A stretch of 64,000 bases of DNA from Paragonimus westermani (lineage: Eukaryota > Platyhelminthes > Trematoda > Plagiorchiida > Troglotrematidae): the NCBI GenBank assembly GCA_008508345.1, contig QNGE01003589.1:16550-80549 (forward strand), in the 5' to 3' direction. This document shows, in pieces, positions 1 to 9,381 of the stretch (its first letter is position 1; every line of letters starts with the position of its first letter). The translations under genes and the position numbers were made by a program. The notes under the pieces were generated by a model. That model made no database searches, had not been told where the DNA came from, and saw only the letters and a list, made by a program, of their open reading frames with translations.

Positions 1-2877
1 GCTGCAGACTTCAATGATGTTTTGTAATTTGCCCCCGTCCATATGCCCTCTTCACGGTCCCAGGACGGCTTCATTCTGTATCCCGTCTGTTCCGACAGGC
101 TGTTAGCAATTGGAGAGCGCTGCCCTAGTGACATGAAAGCAACCCCAGTCTACCTGTTGCACCTTGTGTAAGACGTTCCTCGAAAACCCAGTTTGCACTG
201 CACAAACGATCGTGAGAACCTTTGTCTGTTGTCTGCTCGTTGCGTGCAATCGCATTCGTTTGTTTGCATGTTTCTTGACTCATGCGCGCTAGTAGTGCCG
301 CACACCTCCGGCTTATTTGCAAGTTTCACAGGCAGATCCTTAACCTCCTCAATTGATTACCGGTACCGGTGTCTTTTACTCTCTGTTGTGACCCACTCTA
401 CTTGTAGTATAACACACTTTAGGTCTCCCCCAGTTAGTCGCACTCTGGCTTCATTTTTGGTATTCTCTGATTATATCTGGGAAACGTTAATTGGATGCAC
501 GTGTGCACTAAAACTGGTAAGCCGAAAATTTTTGCAATTTCTCGCAAGTATCGATCGTTAATTCTGATCTACGCCACTTCTACTTTTTCGTCCATCTGTT
601 TAATTTTATTCTCCCTTGTTGTCAACACCATGCACTAAGAAGTTTTCAGTCCGCTGGACATTGCTGTCACTGAATTTGGCGCCTAGTCGCAGCTCTTAGA
701 AAGAACAACCGTCGGAGCTGGTTCGCGCAGATTAAGGCCTATTCTGTGCTGAGAAATGTAACCGTGGAGGTTGGATCTGTTGAAGTTCGTCTGGTAGGTT
801 CGTCATCTTAGTATGATACTAACCCATGAATTCGTTGAGGCATTTCTGGCTTGTCTGTAAGAAGTCAATCTCAAGTCTGACTGTACTGGTCCCTGCTGTG
901 TGCACTAATCAACCATGATGAATTTCGCACCATTATTGTACAGCGTTTGCTTTCTTTTTTTTATAACTATCATCGCATCACTATTAAAACCTCCTTTCTG
1001 GGTATTGTTTAACGTGCGCTCACCTCCCTCTGCACCCAAATACCCTTGTGAGCTCGTTTCTTGTTGGCTGAGGGCCACTGGCTGACACATGTTTGGTTAC
1101 TCAATTTTGAAGGCCTTCCTGTGAGATGATTTTTTTTGTCCCACTAACTCACATTCGGGTTGAGATTGTAGTGAGATCACCTTCGACGTCCCCAAAATTC
1201 TAAACTTCCCGCGACGTGAGATTTGCCATGCCAGTACCACCGCGCCTTTTCACATTACCCTGTATATGTAAACTTACTAAAAACCACTGGCCTCAAAGTT
1301 AGTGGGCCGGCATAAGTATCGCAGTTATGCTCTCAGCTATGTAATAAATTCGCACTATCTACTCCTGTAGGCTACATTCACTAGGATAACAATGTTGAGC
1401 TATTACCGTTAGGAACGCCGTTTAACTAGCCTAACGCTTGCTTGAATTCTGGAGGTCGACTGGAATTTTCCGTCGAAGCACTCTTCCACTCTGGCGTCTG
1501 CTGTGCGGTTGTGCTCAAGGTGCTCTCACGTCCAGCTCCCTAGCACCCCTTAATTGTTACGTTGTAGTCTGTTGTGAACGGTGAGTAAATCAATAAATGA
1601 GGTTTGTTTACAGATTCATCGTTTCCTCCCTGTGACTTCCGATTCACGATAGCATAAGGTTGGAGAAAATCTGGGCGTACGAATTCAGGATCCAGCACTA
1701 CAAGATAACACCTTTGTTTTAGATTTATCAAGCCATACCGATAGATTTCAATCCTATCGTCCGGCTTTTCTGAAGTTTTTCGGGCTTGGAAGATAGTCTC
1801 ATTTATCAGACCGTCTGGCTAAGCGTTATCGAAACCGTCAAGCACGCGCTAATGAGCGAGTCACCGCAAATCGTTTGCAGCGTTTAAACAAAGGTTGAAT
1901 AACGAGGCGTTGTAAACTCTGGACACAGTACGCTGGTGCGTCCACCGTATAATAGCGCGATCGACAGAAATCGGGTTCTCCTCCCTGATACAATTTGCAA
2001 AGAAAATCATGGTCCCGAAAATATCGCGCCAGTGCCCGTTGATTGCGCCCAAGACAAACCAAAAGACGGGCGCAGGAAGCAACCTCGCACCGCACCAACA
2101 ACGCATGTGACAAAGAGGAAAACGTGAGATATCTAATGGGCAAATAGCGACCTACAAACATTCTAGAATCAGAAAGTCGAAGGACAGACATCAGAGAAGT
2201 AGTTAATGTCATTAGACCATCACTCAGCGTGGAGGACTGAAGGCCAAAATGGTTTTTAAAAGTGGTGAGAGTTACCTCTCTAATGTTCACAGCATTTCTG
2301 CCCATTCTGATTGGACGGTATCGTTTTCCAGAAAAGGAGGTGGTTTTGGATGAAAAGATGGATACCTCTAACAAGGTGTCTGGAAGCGGCGCTAAATTGG
2401 GATCTTCCAAATCATTTAATTACGCGCGTCCATTGCATATATAATGCACGGTCGACGGAAGACCAAGGTGATCCGGATTGCGGAACAAATCACACCTACT
2501 GATGTCACGAATATCAGCACAATCGACCCCTCCCACTGTAGTCTCGGAAAATCATCAACGCCTGGAACTTTTCCGAACGGATCCTAATCTCTCGAGGATC
2601 CGCCTGCTGGTTGAAATTATGGCTTTCCGCTGTCACTTGTTAAGCCCAACCTCTACATTGGTAAACACTGAATCACCCGTGATGTCGTGACATTTTTACC
2701 CTTGACGATTTACGTTCTGTTTCCTATGATTCTAAGGATCAGGATATGGGTGATGGTGATTCTGCTGTTTTTATACGGGCTGTATGCTTGAGGCTATAAA
2801 TGCTACACAGGAATCTGGCCCTGTAGAAGGACTAGCAGAGGAGATAGGTAGGACATAAAATTTACGCCTCACCGTAA
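1..2877. other. Unassigned flank, no gene recognised
   Basis: I see no recognisable protein motif, RNA gene or clear mobile element here. The longest open frame is on the minus strand (1838-2410), but its composition and lack of any family motif make it look like a chance ORF. A short inverted repeat (arms CGGATCCT and AGGATCCG) sits near 2579-2602. Confidence 0.6.
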
Positions 2878-3051
2878 TCCTACACTTTGGCTGCTCTAGA
2901 GGCACAGCTGAGGCGAGAAGAACGGTTACTTGCAGAAGAGGTGAATAAGCTTCGGAGAGGAAGGGTTCAGCTGCAGCAGAAGTTACTGGATGCCCAAAAA
3001 TACCCCGAACAAGTTGTTTCAGTCAAACCGAAGAAACGCTACAAGGTATGA
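2878..3051 (+). pseudogene. Coiled-coil ORF fragment, probable ORF1/gag of the CR1-like LINE
   Basis: An open stretch of about 57 codons ends at a TGA at 3049-3051. It is rich in Leu, Glu, Arg and Gln, with heptad-like spacing (EAQLRREERLLAEEV, then LQQKLLDAQK) and a basic end (KPKKRYK). A coiled coil followed by a basic patch suits the ORF1/gag protein of a retroelement, and it lies just upstream of CR1-like endonuclease remnants on the same strand. A GTATGA directly after KPKKRYK could instead be a splice donor, so a host exon is possible. No start codon or complete protein is visible. The family assignment rests on position and composition, not on a diagnostic motif. Confidence 0.35.
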
Positions 3052-3147
3052 ACATCTCAGCTACCAGCTCATTCCGATCAGGTAAGTAGCCTTATCAATG
3101 CGCTGGAGTAATTACCCAAGTCAATATTACTGGATGTTCGGGTAAGC

Positions 3148-3597
3148 TTGAGGTCGAACAACTTGATAGGTCGCCACGACGCTTTCATGGGTTTCGCAGA
3201 AATTGTTGGAATGAAGTTGCAAACAAAAGACCCGTACACAGCTCATTCCAGCCGCACTTTGAGATCATTGCATCCTAAGTTCTTTTCTAACCCAAAATCC
3301 CTCCCGGAATTTACAGAACGCGAAACTGTAATTCATCCTCCAGCAGTCCAGAAGGCAAGGGTAGTCCGAAAGCCGTCGATCTTGAACCAACGGAAACTGA
3401 CAAAGCGTCCCGCAGGAGCGCTCAAATGCGCCCAGCGTGTAATGAAACAACCGCTACCCCCGAAGTGGGATTACGAAAGTCTGACGTCGTCCAAGCATTC
3501 TCTCGCCATTAGGGAGGATTTTTCAGGATCTTTTTCTTGCTATTCCGTTTCTTTTCATACCCGGCCAGACAAGAATGCTTCTTTCACGTGCCTGTGA
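3148..3597 (+). pseudogene. Basic hydrophilic ORF between the coiled-coil fragment and the endonuclease
   Basis: This is a 149-codon open frame, rich in Lys, Arg, Pro and Ser in its middle (for example KARVVRKPSILNQRKLTKRP). I recognise no domain. Its position between the coiled-coil fragment and clear CR1-type endonuclease sequence suggests it is a remnant of ORF1, or of the ORF1-ORF2 junction, of the same element. The last 30 codons turn into a Phe/Ser/Cys-rich stretch that looks non-coding, as expected of a decaying copy. A chance ORF cannot be excluded. Confidence 0.25.
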
Positions 3598-3615
3598 ACC
3601 AGCCCTCTAAACCTT

Positions 3616-4379
3616 TTGAACAGGCTGCCGGAAATCAGACAGTGGGTACACTACACTAGCCTCCATATCTCTGCTCCAAGAAAGGTGTGGCTTTACACAG
3701 ATAATAAAGATATTGAACCGCATGTTACTGAGTACCGAACAAGCTCCTCTTGTGGACGTATAGGAGTCTGTGCTTCATTTCCAAGTCGGAAGCTGCCGAT
3801 GACAAATGTCGTATGGGGATTTAACCCCTCAGAGAAATGAGACACATTTTGGCAGAAACTCCAGCTTTGTAACCGTGACAGCTTCCCGTCGGTGTTATGT
3901 GCCGTTCGCCGTCATGCAACGTATCCGATGACGAAACCATTCTCGTCGCCCTATACGGTCTCTTGTCCATCCAACGTTTACACCATCTTATCATGAGTGA
4001 TTCCAACGCGCCAAATCCCAACTATATAGCTGCTTCTCATTGGGGATGGTTGCGGATTTTTGAAATCTTTGGCACCAGTGAATTACGAGGAACTCTGGAC
4101 AGCCCATCGAACTATCTACAAGACACATTCCAGGTCAGATTATCTCATTGTAAGACCTTGTTATCACGAAATAGGCGTGCCTGGTGGATAGATTGGCCAT
4201 CAAACCACCGCTGGAGCAAAATGACCACATGTTACCAGCTTTCGATTTCATCTGGTACTAGTGTACGATCTTCCACAAAGGACGTTGAGCAACGCGTAGC
4301 GATAAACCGACGATCCCAAATATTCAAGACAAGATTGGACCGTAATGCCACGACACTACTGAGCAAATTACCAAAGTGA
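3616..4379 (+). pseudogene. CR1-like LINE: apurinic-type endonuclease remnant
   Basis: Two overlapping open frames (3616-3840 and 3897-4379) carry successive parts of an APE-like endonuclease domain of a CR1-type non-LTR retrotransposon. The first shows VTEYRTSSSC and FPSRKLPMT. The second begins CRSPSCNVSDDETILVALY, the counterpart of the usual YRSPSS...DD block, followed by HHLIMSDSNAPN, the counterpart of the catalytic GDFNAP block. Known for the family: this domain nicks target DNA to prime reverse transcription. Here the GDFN core reads SDSN, the frame breaks between the two parts, and recognisable endonuclease sequence fades after about 4250. It is therefore a dead copy. The RT at 5199 lies in the same orientation. 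Confidence 0.75.
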
Positions 4380-4456
4380 ATATTTAGACAACCTCAACAG
4401 TTCCGATCGACAGGTCGTTTCCGGGGACAGGGTTAAAATTTGCTGCTGAACGGGCT

Positions 4457-4457
4457 A

Positions 4458-4508
<51 letters not shown>
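4457..4508 (+). repeat. (AAT)n microsatellite
   Basis: About 17 uninterrupted AAT/TAA units separate the endonuclease remnant from the RT remnant of the CR1-like element. In one frame it reads as a run of asparagines, which should not be taken as coding. It may be a simple replication-slippage expansion or the tail of an inserted element. Confidence 0.97.
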
Positions 4509-4514
4509 CACACA

Positions 4515-4628
4515 ATAAGGCATTCATATTCAAAAGGGCTCTTCCGAGCAGTCAACAGGTTCAAAACAATAGGGATGAGCCGAGCTCCAAAGAAGGGGTG
4601 CACGCACCACTCACGTGAAGTACAATGA
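4515..4628 (+). pseudogene. Displaced CR1-like RT finger fragment
   Basis: Just after the AAT repeat, the frame reads HSYSKGLFRAVNRF. It matches HSYSKGLLSTVDRW in the second CR1-like copy at about 7921-7965, both in protein and in bases. In CR1 RTs this block follows the QxGF motif and lies inside the RT domain, yet here it precedes the N-terminal RT block that starts at 5199. The order is therefore scrambled, pointing to a rearrangement or to two overlapping insertions. Confidence 0.5.
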
Positions 4629-4639
4629 CCGAAAACTGG

Positions 4640-5198
4640 CTATTCGCGCAACCATCAAACTGACGTGACAAAACAAAATCGCCTAGGTCAAGGTCCAATT
4701 AACCTCCAGAAAGAGGGGTGGTTGAATGCAGAAGGTTGAATATTTTGGGGAATTGGGTTGGGTAGGGTTTTCACATGATTGTAGTTCAAAAGTTCGATAC
4801 AACTAGTTCCAAAATACTGCAGCAAAGATTCTATCCCAAAACTTCCAGAAACCCGACTTCAACGCATTAGGATCTTCCTCAGTGTAGTAGGTCTCGTACC
4901 AGACTTAGTGAAATCAAGCAATTTTTAAGACTTCCATTCAAAAAACTGTCAAGACGTTTGCTTCTCAAGAACTCTGGAAGTCTTCCTCTTGTATACCACT
5001 TTCAGGGAACATACGTCGTCATCTGGATATACACTGCCACCTATTTTCTAGAAAGAAGCTGGTGGGCAACCCGGAGGATCTTGGAGCTCTTCACCCCCTA
5101 CGAAACAGGTGCGAGCGAAAAATCTGTCAGAATACCCAACAGATGTAGTCAACAATTTCACTGGTATCCCCTAGAATGAAAATGTCCTTTGCGGGTGA
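4640..5198 (+). other. Probable CR1 endonuclease-RT linker, degraded
   Basis: This stretch has only short open frames. The segment around 5050-5180 could correspond to the poorly conserved region before the RT of CR1 elements, but no motif is clear enough to assign. Confidence 0.3.
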
Positions 5199-6083
5199 AT
5201 GTGCAGCCAGAGAAAAATTAAAAACTGGGCGCTTTCCCTTTGGTTTACCGATGGGGATGCCTTCTCCAACCCCCAAGTGGTTCTCGAGTTGTTTAGAGAA
5301 TACCTTTCGACAGTCTACAGTGTGGTTTCGCCAAAGTTACAACTGATTCACCCACGGGGAATCTTCCGAAATCTACTCATGACAGCTGATCTTCCCGTGC
5401 TCGATATTCCGGATCGCGTGTTTAAGGTCATTCCCTATAGTGCAGTAGAATTAGGCGTGACCCATCTTTGGATCTGTGATGAAGCGACCCTTGGTTTCGC
5501 GCTGATCCTCGATGGCCCACTTTCGAAAGCGTGGAAAGAGGCCGCTGTTGCACCTACATTTATGGCGGGCGATCGTCATTCTCCTGCCATTTATCGGCCG
5601 ATCAACTCGATTAGCGCCCCATACAAAATAACGGGGTATCTGTTGAGACGTGTCATTTTTAAACGTTTCCCCCAAGTAACCTTTTTATCCTCTACTCAGG
5701 ATGACATTTTTCCCGATCGACCATGCGTAACCAACATGATAATTTTAATAGTTATCCTGAAAGATGTCAAAGACAGTGGCCACATCTCGGGTGTTACCTT
5801 CTTCGACTTTGTCAAAGCCACTGGCCGTGTCCCACACGGTAGTATTGTACATAAACTAGAGATTTATTGGATCCACGGAGGGATTCTTCGTTGGGCTGCA
5901 TCCTTTCTTGTCAACAGAAACGTTGGAGTGAAAACCTCCGTTGGGGTCACTCTAGGGTTCGTTCTTGGTCCGCCGTTGTTTCCGGTATATATTAATGACC
6001 TTCCCATCCTTGTTTTCAAAAACGCTTTCTTCTACTTCGACGGCCTAAAAATATGGAACGCTTGTGATCCCAGTGAACTGTAA
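5199..6083 (+). pseudogene. CR1-like LINE reverse transcriptase, catalytic Asp lost
   Basis: This 294-residue open frame is the longest in the window and is clearly the RT of a CR1/jockey-type non-LTR retrotransposon. Visible blocks in order: WKEAAVAP (residues 112-119), IYRPINSI (131-138, usually NYRPISL), RPCVTN (174-179), VTFFDFVKATGRVPH (199-213, usually FLDFSKAFDRVPH), and GFVLGPPLFPVYINDLP (253-269, usually [17 protein letters not shown]). The catalytic FADD box is FYFDG (278-282), so one of the two essential aspartates is missing. The protein would copy element RNA at the nicked target, but this copy cannot be active. The frame ends soon after the FADD region, and the 3' part continues in other frames to about 6660. 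Confidence 0.9.
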
Positions 6084-6279
6084 AGTGACTTTGACTGTAT
6101 TGAGTACCACTCAGACGACTGAAGTCTCTCTTCAAATTACAGCAAGAGTGTACACGTGTCGCACGAAGACCTCGGGGACTTATTCGTGATAAAAGTTAAC
6201 AAGCTGTAACAGGTATGGCGAAAGTTGGCCAAGGAAAAGACTTATGGACTGGACTATCGTCTGGTTCGTCCTTCTGTTA

Positions 6280-6660
6280 TCACCACTAGATTGCCACCGA
6301 AAAGCGATTTTAGACTCTTGAGGTGATAAAAAGAGCCTTTTTTGCGTGAACAGACCTATATAAGACCACTGCTTGAATATGGTAAGAAAGTCATATACAC
6401 CGGTTCAGAGAAGCACATACTAGCCACTGACGGTGTCCAACGAGTGGCCACCAAGATGGTCACTGGCCGGCGGTGTTCCTTTCAACAGTCTCGACTCGAA
6501 ATTCTCTAAGTTTATCCGCTTGAGTGTCCAAAACTCCATGGTGACTTAGTAATTACACACTTTTATTTGGCACAGGAACCGTGCAGCAATTCTTCATCCC
6601 AATTAGATGTTGGTTACTGCTCTTCTAAGGATCGTTTGAAAGTTTTATTTGATTATCATC
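6280..6660 (+). pseudogene. CR1-like LINE, C-terminal region after the RT
   Basis: Broken frames after the RT still show the CR1 C-terminal signature. At about 6370-6470 the reading resembles the usual LEY..QAW...KDI..LE.VQRRATK motif (here GVQRVATKMVTGR), then PLEC..LHGDLVITHFYL, the counterpart of L..RRLRGDLI.TYK. The element seems to end near 6660-6690, but no clear terminal repeat or target-site duplication is visible. Confidence 0.65.
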
Positions 6661-6689
6661 CGCTTAAGAGATTTTTAGATCGGTAGTTT

Positions 6690-7770
6690 ACTTTATTCTT
6701 GGTAATCGCTGCAATGTGCGGGAGTGGTGGCACACTTTTCCAGTGACTGCTTTCCAGGTCAGCGGACAACAACTGGACGTCGAAACGGACCAACTGACTT
6801 GATCCGAGGCACGCAGGCGTCCAACCCCCAGTTCGTGAACAATTGGTAGAATTCGACGAAAATCGCTGAAGAGGCCCGCACCTCCGGCGACTCCAAACTC
6901 CTACCAATGAACAGTGCACAATGCCAAGTTGTGCAGTAAACATCTAAAAAAGAGGCAATTTGAAGAAGTCGTCGCACAACCACCTTCAATCTGAGGCTGT
7001 CCCTGATCAAAGCCCTTGCTGCGTGCCACCCAGAAGCTGGCTGAAAGGAATTGCGAGCCATGGGTTGCTCAACACCATTTACTCCACAAGCCCCCGGAAA
7101 CCGTCACAACATCTGCGGTCTCGAAAGTTACTGCTGATCCGCACTAAGCGTCTAGCATAGGCTTGGCCTTGGATGTGTAAGGGACCTGTTTTGGGATATC
7201 AGCATCAAATTCAGTACGAATGAAGTCAGACAGTTTGGGCCTCGTATGTTAACTTGTTATTGAAGGATAGGGGGTCTGGATAATCGTCATCTGTACGCGC
7301 GCCTTTAAACCAAATCCACCAAACTTATCATGAAAGACTGGCTAGCTTTCAAGTGATGCTTGGTCCAGTGCTTCGTCAGTGATCTCGAAGTTTGTATAAA
7401 CTTGTCTCAAAAGTTAACAAAGCAGAAACCGGTTTGTCCCAGATATCCGGCCCGTACGGGTGAAGCTTCTGGAATTCTGACTGACTTCCACAACATTGTG
7501 TTTACTAACGGAATGGCGAACTTCCACATGGCACAAACCGTCAACACTTTCGGAGGAATCTCCACGGCATATACCATAGCGGATGCTGTGTTAATGAAAT
7601 TCCAGGGTGTCAAACTCAAATCTTTTAGGCCAAACTGTTCACCTTTATAGTCCTTGTTCATGAGGCTGCACGATTAGCCATCCCATCAGGCATCGTGCTT
7701 ATACGGTCATTTGTTGTAGAAACGTTACCCGAAAGCTGAAAGTAGGCGAATATCAGTCTTATTTTCGGAG
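6690..7770. other. Spacer between two CR1-like copies
   Basis: Several open frames of 60-100 codons lie on both strands, none with a motif I recognise. The + strand frame at 7360-7650 lies just upstream of the second CR1-like RT fragment and might be its 5' part, but I cannot support that. Confidence 0.5.
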
Positions 7771-7859
7771 GCGTGAGGCCAAAAGTGCTCTACAGCTATC
7801 GCTTGACCGTCCTCCTATCTTATGTGTCTGAAGTCCCCGAAACGAATGTCCACGATTCA

Positions 7860-8600
7860 CTATTTAGACACATTTTGACACAAGCTTTATTCTGCACAGA
7901 ACAACACGGCTTCCCCTGCGAACATTCATACTCTAAGGGTTTGCTGTCAACTGTAGACAGGTGGGCCGCTGGGTGTTAACGGTAACCACTGTTGGCTTGA
8001 ATCATGTTTATCGAACCGTTCCTATCGTTTGCGGATGGGTTCTTTTGCATCCTCAACCAGACTCAGCCCTCAGCGGAGTCCCACGGGGTTCCAACTCGAG
8101 ATCGCTACTCTGCTCTATCTTCATCAACGATCTGCCACTTGAAGTACCGTACCCACTGATGCTGTCTGTCAATTATAACGAAAGCTGACGTATCATACGT
8201 AACAGCTCTGAAGCGAGGGTCCTACTGGATGATAATAGTGCCCTCTACAAATGGTTCGAACCAAACTGCATGAAGTTCAATGCCAGCAAATGCAAGGTTA
8301 TGCGTACCAGGCATGAGCACAATTCCCCTTACTTCTTTGGCTGAGTACCACTCCGAGGTACGGACAGAGGAAAAGGTCTTAGCACTGCTGTGGCGCACAA
8401 CCTCTCCGGTTAACCCAAGAAGAAAGTTAAGAAAGTCAAAAAAGTTCATAATGCTTCATCTCTTCTGGTGCGTAGGTTTTGAGAACTTGAGCGACCAGAT
8501 TTTAACAATTTGTATAAATGCTTTACTTCTCCTTACCTTGAGCAAGAAAACCTTGTTTGACCTCCTCAGTTCCAGAAGGACGAACTCATTTTAGGAACTT
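7860..8600 (+). pseudogene. Second CR1-like LINE copy, 3' half of RT and C-terminus
   Basis: Several frames carry consecutive CR1 RT blocks: TEQHGFPCEHSYSKGLLSTV (about 7899-7958), SGVPRGSNSRSLLCSIFIND (about 8071-8130; usually [20 protein letters not shown]), then WFEPNCMKFNASKCKVM (about 8251-8302) and RKLRKSKKFIMLHLF. Between DRWAAG and SGVP the first palm block with its catalytic Asp is missing, and the expected LFADD after INDLPLEV reads LSVNYNES. The copy is therefore internally deleted and inactive. It shares the HSYSKGL block with the sequence at 4522, so the two copies belong to related families. It ends about 700 bases upstream of the LAMP start codon. Confidence 0.8.
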
Positions 8601-8609
8601 TTCAGAAAC

Positions 8610-9332
8610 ATGCGACAAATGCGGTTCATGAGCTGAGACTGAAACCCTGCCTTGAATGGTTTTAAGAACTAAACATCTTTTCTCTAGAGTACCGTAGGCA
8701 TAAAGGTGACCTAATATTAGCATTAATGATTCTGACGACTCCTAAACATTCGTGGAGATCGCTGCTCACTCACAGAGAATTCCTCAAAACGAAAAGGTCA
8801 GCGCTGCAGGCTTGAGATGAGGTAGAGTTTCTTCTTGGTTTGAGTCTGCTAAGCTCGGAAATGTGTGTAAGAACATGCTATGAATGCCACGTATTCGGTT
8901 TAGTTCAAAAATCGTCTGGATCGCCACTTCAAATCTTAGTCCGTGCCACACTGTTATGCACAGCCACATGTGTTTGCTCGTCTGTCGACTAGCTCACACT
9001 CAAGCCCGCATATTCATCCAGCCATATATTTACATGTGTAACAACAGTAAGCGTTTATTTATCTACTCTAAGTTTTAGACCTCCGAAGCAGACAAAAAAG
9101 TCTTGACGTGTGACTGACCCTCTGATACAGTGATCCCTCGTCTGAAGTAACGTAACTATCAAAAGCTATCGCTTTCCACTACCGTTAGCCATCCATTAAA
9201 CCCACTGAACTTTTTTGGATGTCCCATTACTTGTGACATCTGCGAACTAGTTAAAGGTCGCAGCGGTTGTTCTCTATTCTCAAGGTCGTGGGTGGTTTCG
9301 CTCTAGGTTTCCCGTTCGGCTGTGTCCTCGTC
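8610..9332. other. Presumed LAMP upstream region
   Basis: No recognisable coding sequence lies between the CR1-like copy and the LAMP start codon. A promoter and 5'UTR for the LAMP gene should lie here or further upstream. I see no clear TATA box at a sensible distance, and the transcription start cannot be placed by eye. Confidence 0.4.
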
Positions 9333-9381
9333 ATGAACTTCGAGATGTTCACTGTATTCCTGTTCCTTATTTATTCTGTTC
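9333..9381 (+). CDS. LAMP exon 1: start codon and signal peptide
   Basis: The ATG opens MNFEMFTVFLFLIYSV, a hydrophobic signal-peptide core. The exon ends in phase 1 at a near-consensus donor (GTAAGT). I chose this start because it is the only upstream ATG that gives a signal peptide and joins in phase to the C49-containing exon. Confidence 0.85.

Noticed and set aside
1838..2410. 190-codon minus-strand open frame
   Set aside because: No motif, no compelling splice or start context, and Arg/Leu/Ser-rich composition typical of chance ORFs. Some frames this long are expected by chance in 64 kb.
4440..4628. Open frame with a run of asparagines
   Set aside because: The Asn run is the (AAT)n microsatellite read in frame; it is not evidence for a poly-Asn protein.
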